This document shows positions 63,871-64,000 of a DNA stretch of 64,000 bases, piece by piece. The translations under genes were made by a program, and so were the position numbers. Source of the DNA: Lachnospiraceae bacterium (lineage in GTDB: Bacteria > Bacillota > Clostridia > Lachnospirales > Lachnospiraceae); assembly GCA_017624495.1 (NCBI GenBank), contig JAGAMY010000039.1:1-64000 (forward strand). Reading direction: 5' to 3'. Under the pieces are notes generated by a model, which saw only the letters and a program-made list of their open reading frames with translations, was not told the DNA's origin and searched no databases. Position 1 is the stretch's first letter. Every line of letters starts with the position of its first letter.

Positions 63871-64000
63871 CTAAATGTCTTCTTTGGGCATATATGGCTG
63901 AAACAGTTTCACAAATATATGGGCATTTACCCATGTAAAAAATGCTACGCCAAATACAAGATTAATATATATCATCAAACTGATTTTACCGGAAAACAGA
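63871..64000 (-). CDS. Partial membrane protein, YesL/DUF624-like C-terminus
   Basis: Only the last 42 codons are in the window; the 5' part lies beyond 64000. The visible part has a hydrophobic helix (MIYINLVFGVAFFTWV) and ends in FVKLFQPYMPKEDI. This and the setting next to pectin genes suggest the YesL (DUF624) family found with sugar ABC transporters. The stop is 31 bases before the next coding start, which fits co-transcription. Confidence 0.5.
   Translation of the reverse strand, partial: LFSGKISLMIYINLVFGVAFFTWVNAHIFVKLFQPYMPKEDI

Noticed and set aside
1..64000. CRISPR arrays, tRNA, rRNA, prophage or IS transposase
   Set aside because: No regularly spaced repeats, no tRNA- or rRNA-like sequences and no transposase, integrase or phage structural genes were recognised on either strand by reading.

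Overview
The window looks like a chromosomal segment of an AT-rich Gram-positive anaerobe of the Lachnospiraceae (class Clostridia). The inference rests on strong AGGAG ribosome sites, sigma-A promoters with 16-17 base spacing, a lysine riboswitch on dapA, a glnA-ANTAR pair, the aspartate-ammonia ligase AsnA, a eukaryote-type HisA, Csp-like subtilases, ECF transport, and lipoproteins and surface proteins with Big2, BspA-like and InlB-type domains. No rRNA, tRNA, CRISPR array, phage or IS transposase was seen.

Layout. 1-160 is a nested inverted-repeat element. 311-9045 (all minus) holds a Csp-like S8 protease, a divergent ClpX paralogue, an EAL phosphodiesterase with a dead GGDEF domain, a hybrid histidine kinase (7TM-HK-REC-HPt), a double-receiver protein and a small unknown. 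9175-11149 is coaBC with an ECF S component (probable pantothenate transporter), preceded by a leader RNA with a terminator that may be attenuated. 11366-18305 is housekeeping: a transglutaminase lipoprotein, M18 aminopeptidase, CspA, an alpha/beta hydrolase, asnA and nfo. 18354-20390 is the lysine-riboswitch-controlled dapA-dapB unit. 20400-25854 has a cobalamin adenosyltransferase-like gene, an SSB-like protein, typA, a second inverted-repeat element, a secreted transglutaminase and dapF. 25923-28587 has an ANTAR regulator that appears frameshifted, then glnA and hisA.

28707-41165 is the accessory heart of the window. It is a minus-strand Tad/Flp-type secretion or pilus operon: a TadZ-like protein, a TadA ATPase, a TadB/C fusion, pseudopilins, and four tiny or small proteins that all begin with the same leaderless motif M-x2-[IVL]-[FIM]-x-[EQ]-Y-G. 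The operon ends in a 1606-residue secreted subtilase with InlB-like repeats. Two of the pilin-like genes (35 and 47 residues) are very short and easily missed. Next to it lies a BspA/Big2/FN3 surface protein with a lysine-rich tail.

41195-51017 contains a GNAT enzyme, cyclophilin, an Mrp/NBP35 ATPase, a DUF4358-MBOAT-DHHW surface O-acylation set interrupted by an inverted HD phosphohydrolase gene, a Fur-family regulator with no histidines under an elaborate operator/terminator leader, and a diguanylate cyclase translationally coupled to a CgeB-like glycosyltransferase.

51099-64000 is a hexuronate/pectin locus. It has a LacI regulator and uxaC diverging from uxaA-uxaB across two palindromic operators, then an AAA/PD-(D/E)XK gene, then a minus-strand operon of a YesL-like membrane protein (cut by the window edge), an unknown anchored protein, a cytoplasmic GH28, a GH115-like alpha-glucuronidase and kdgK. 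Together these would release galacturonate and glucuronate from imported oligosaccharides and carry galacturonate to KDPG.
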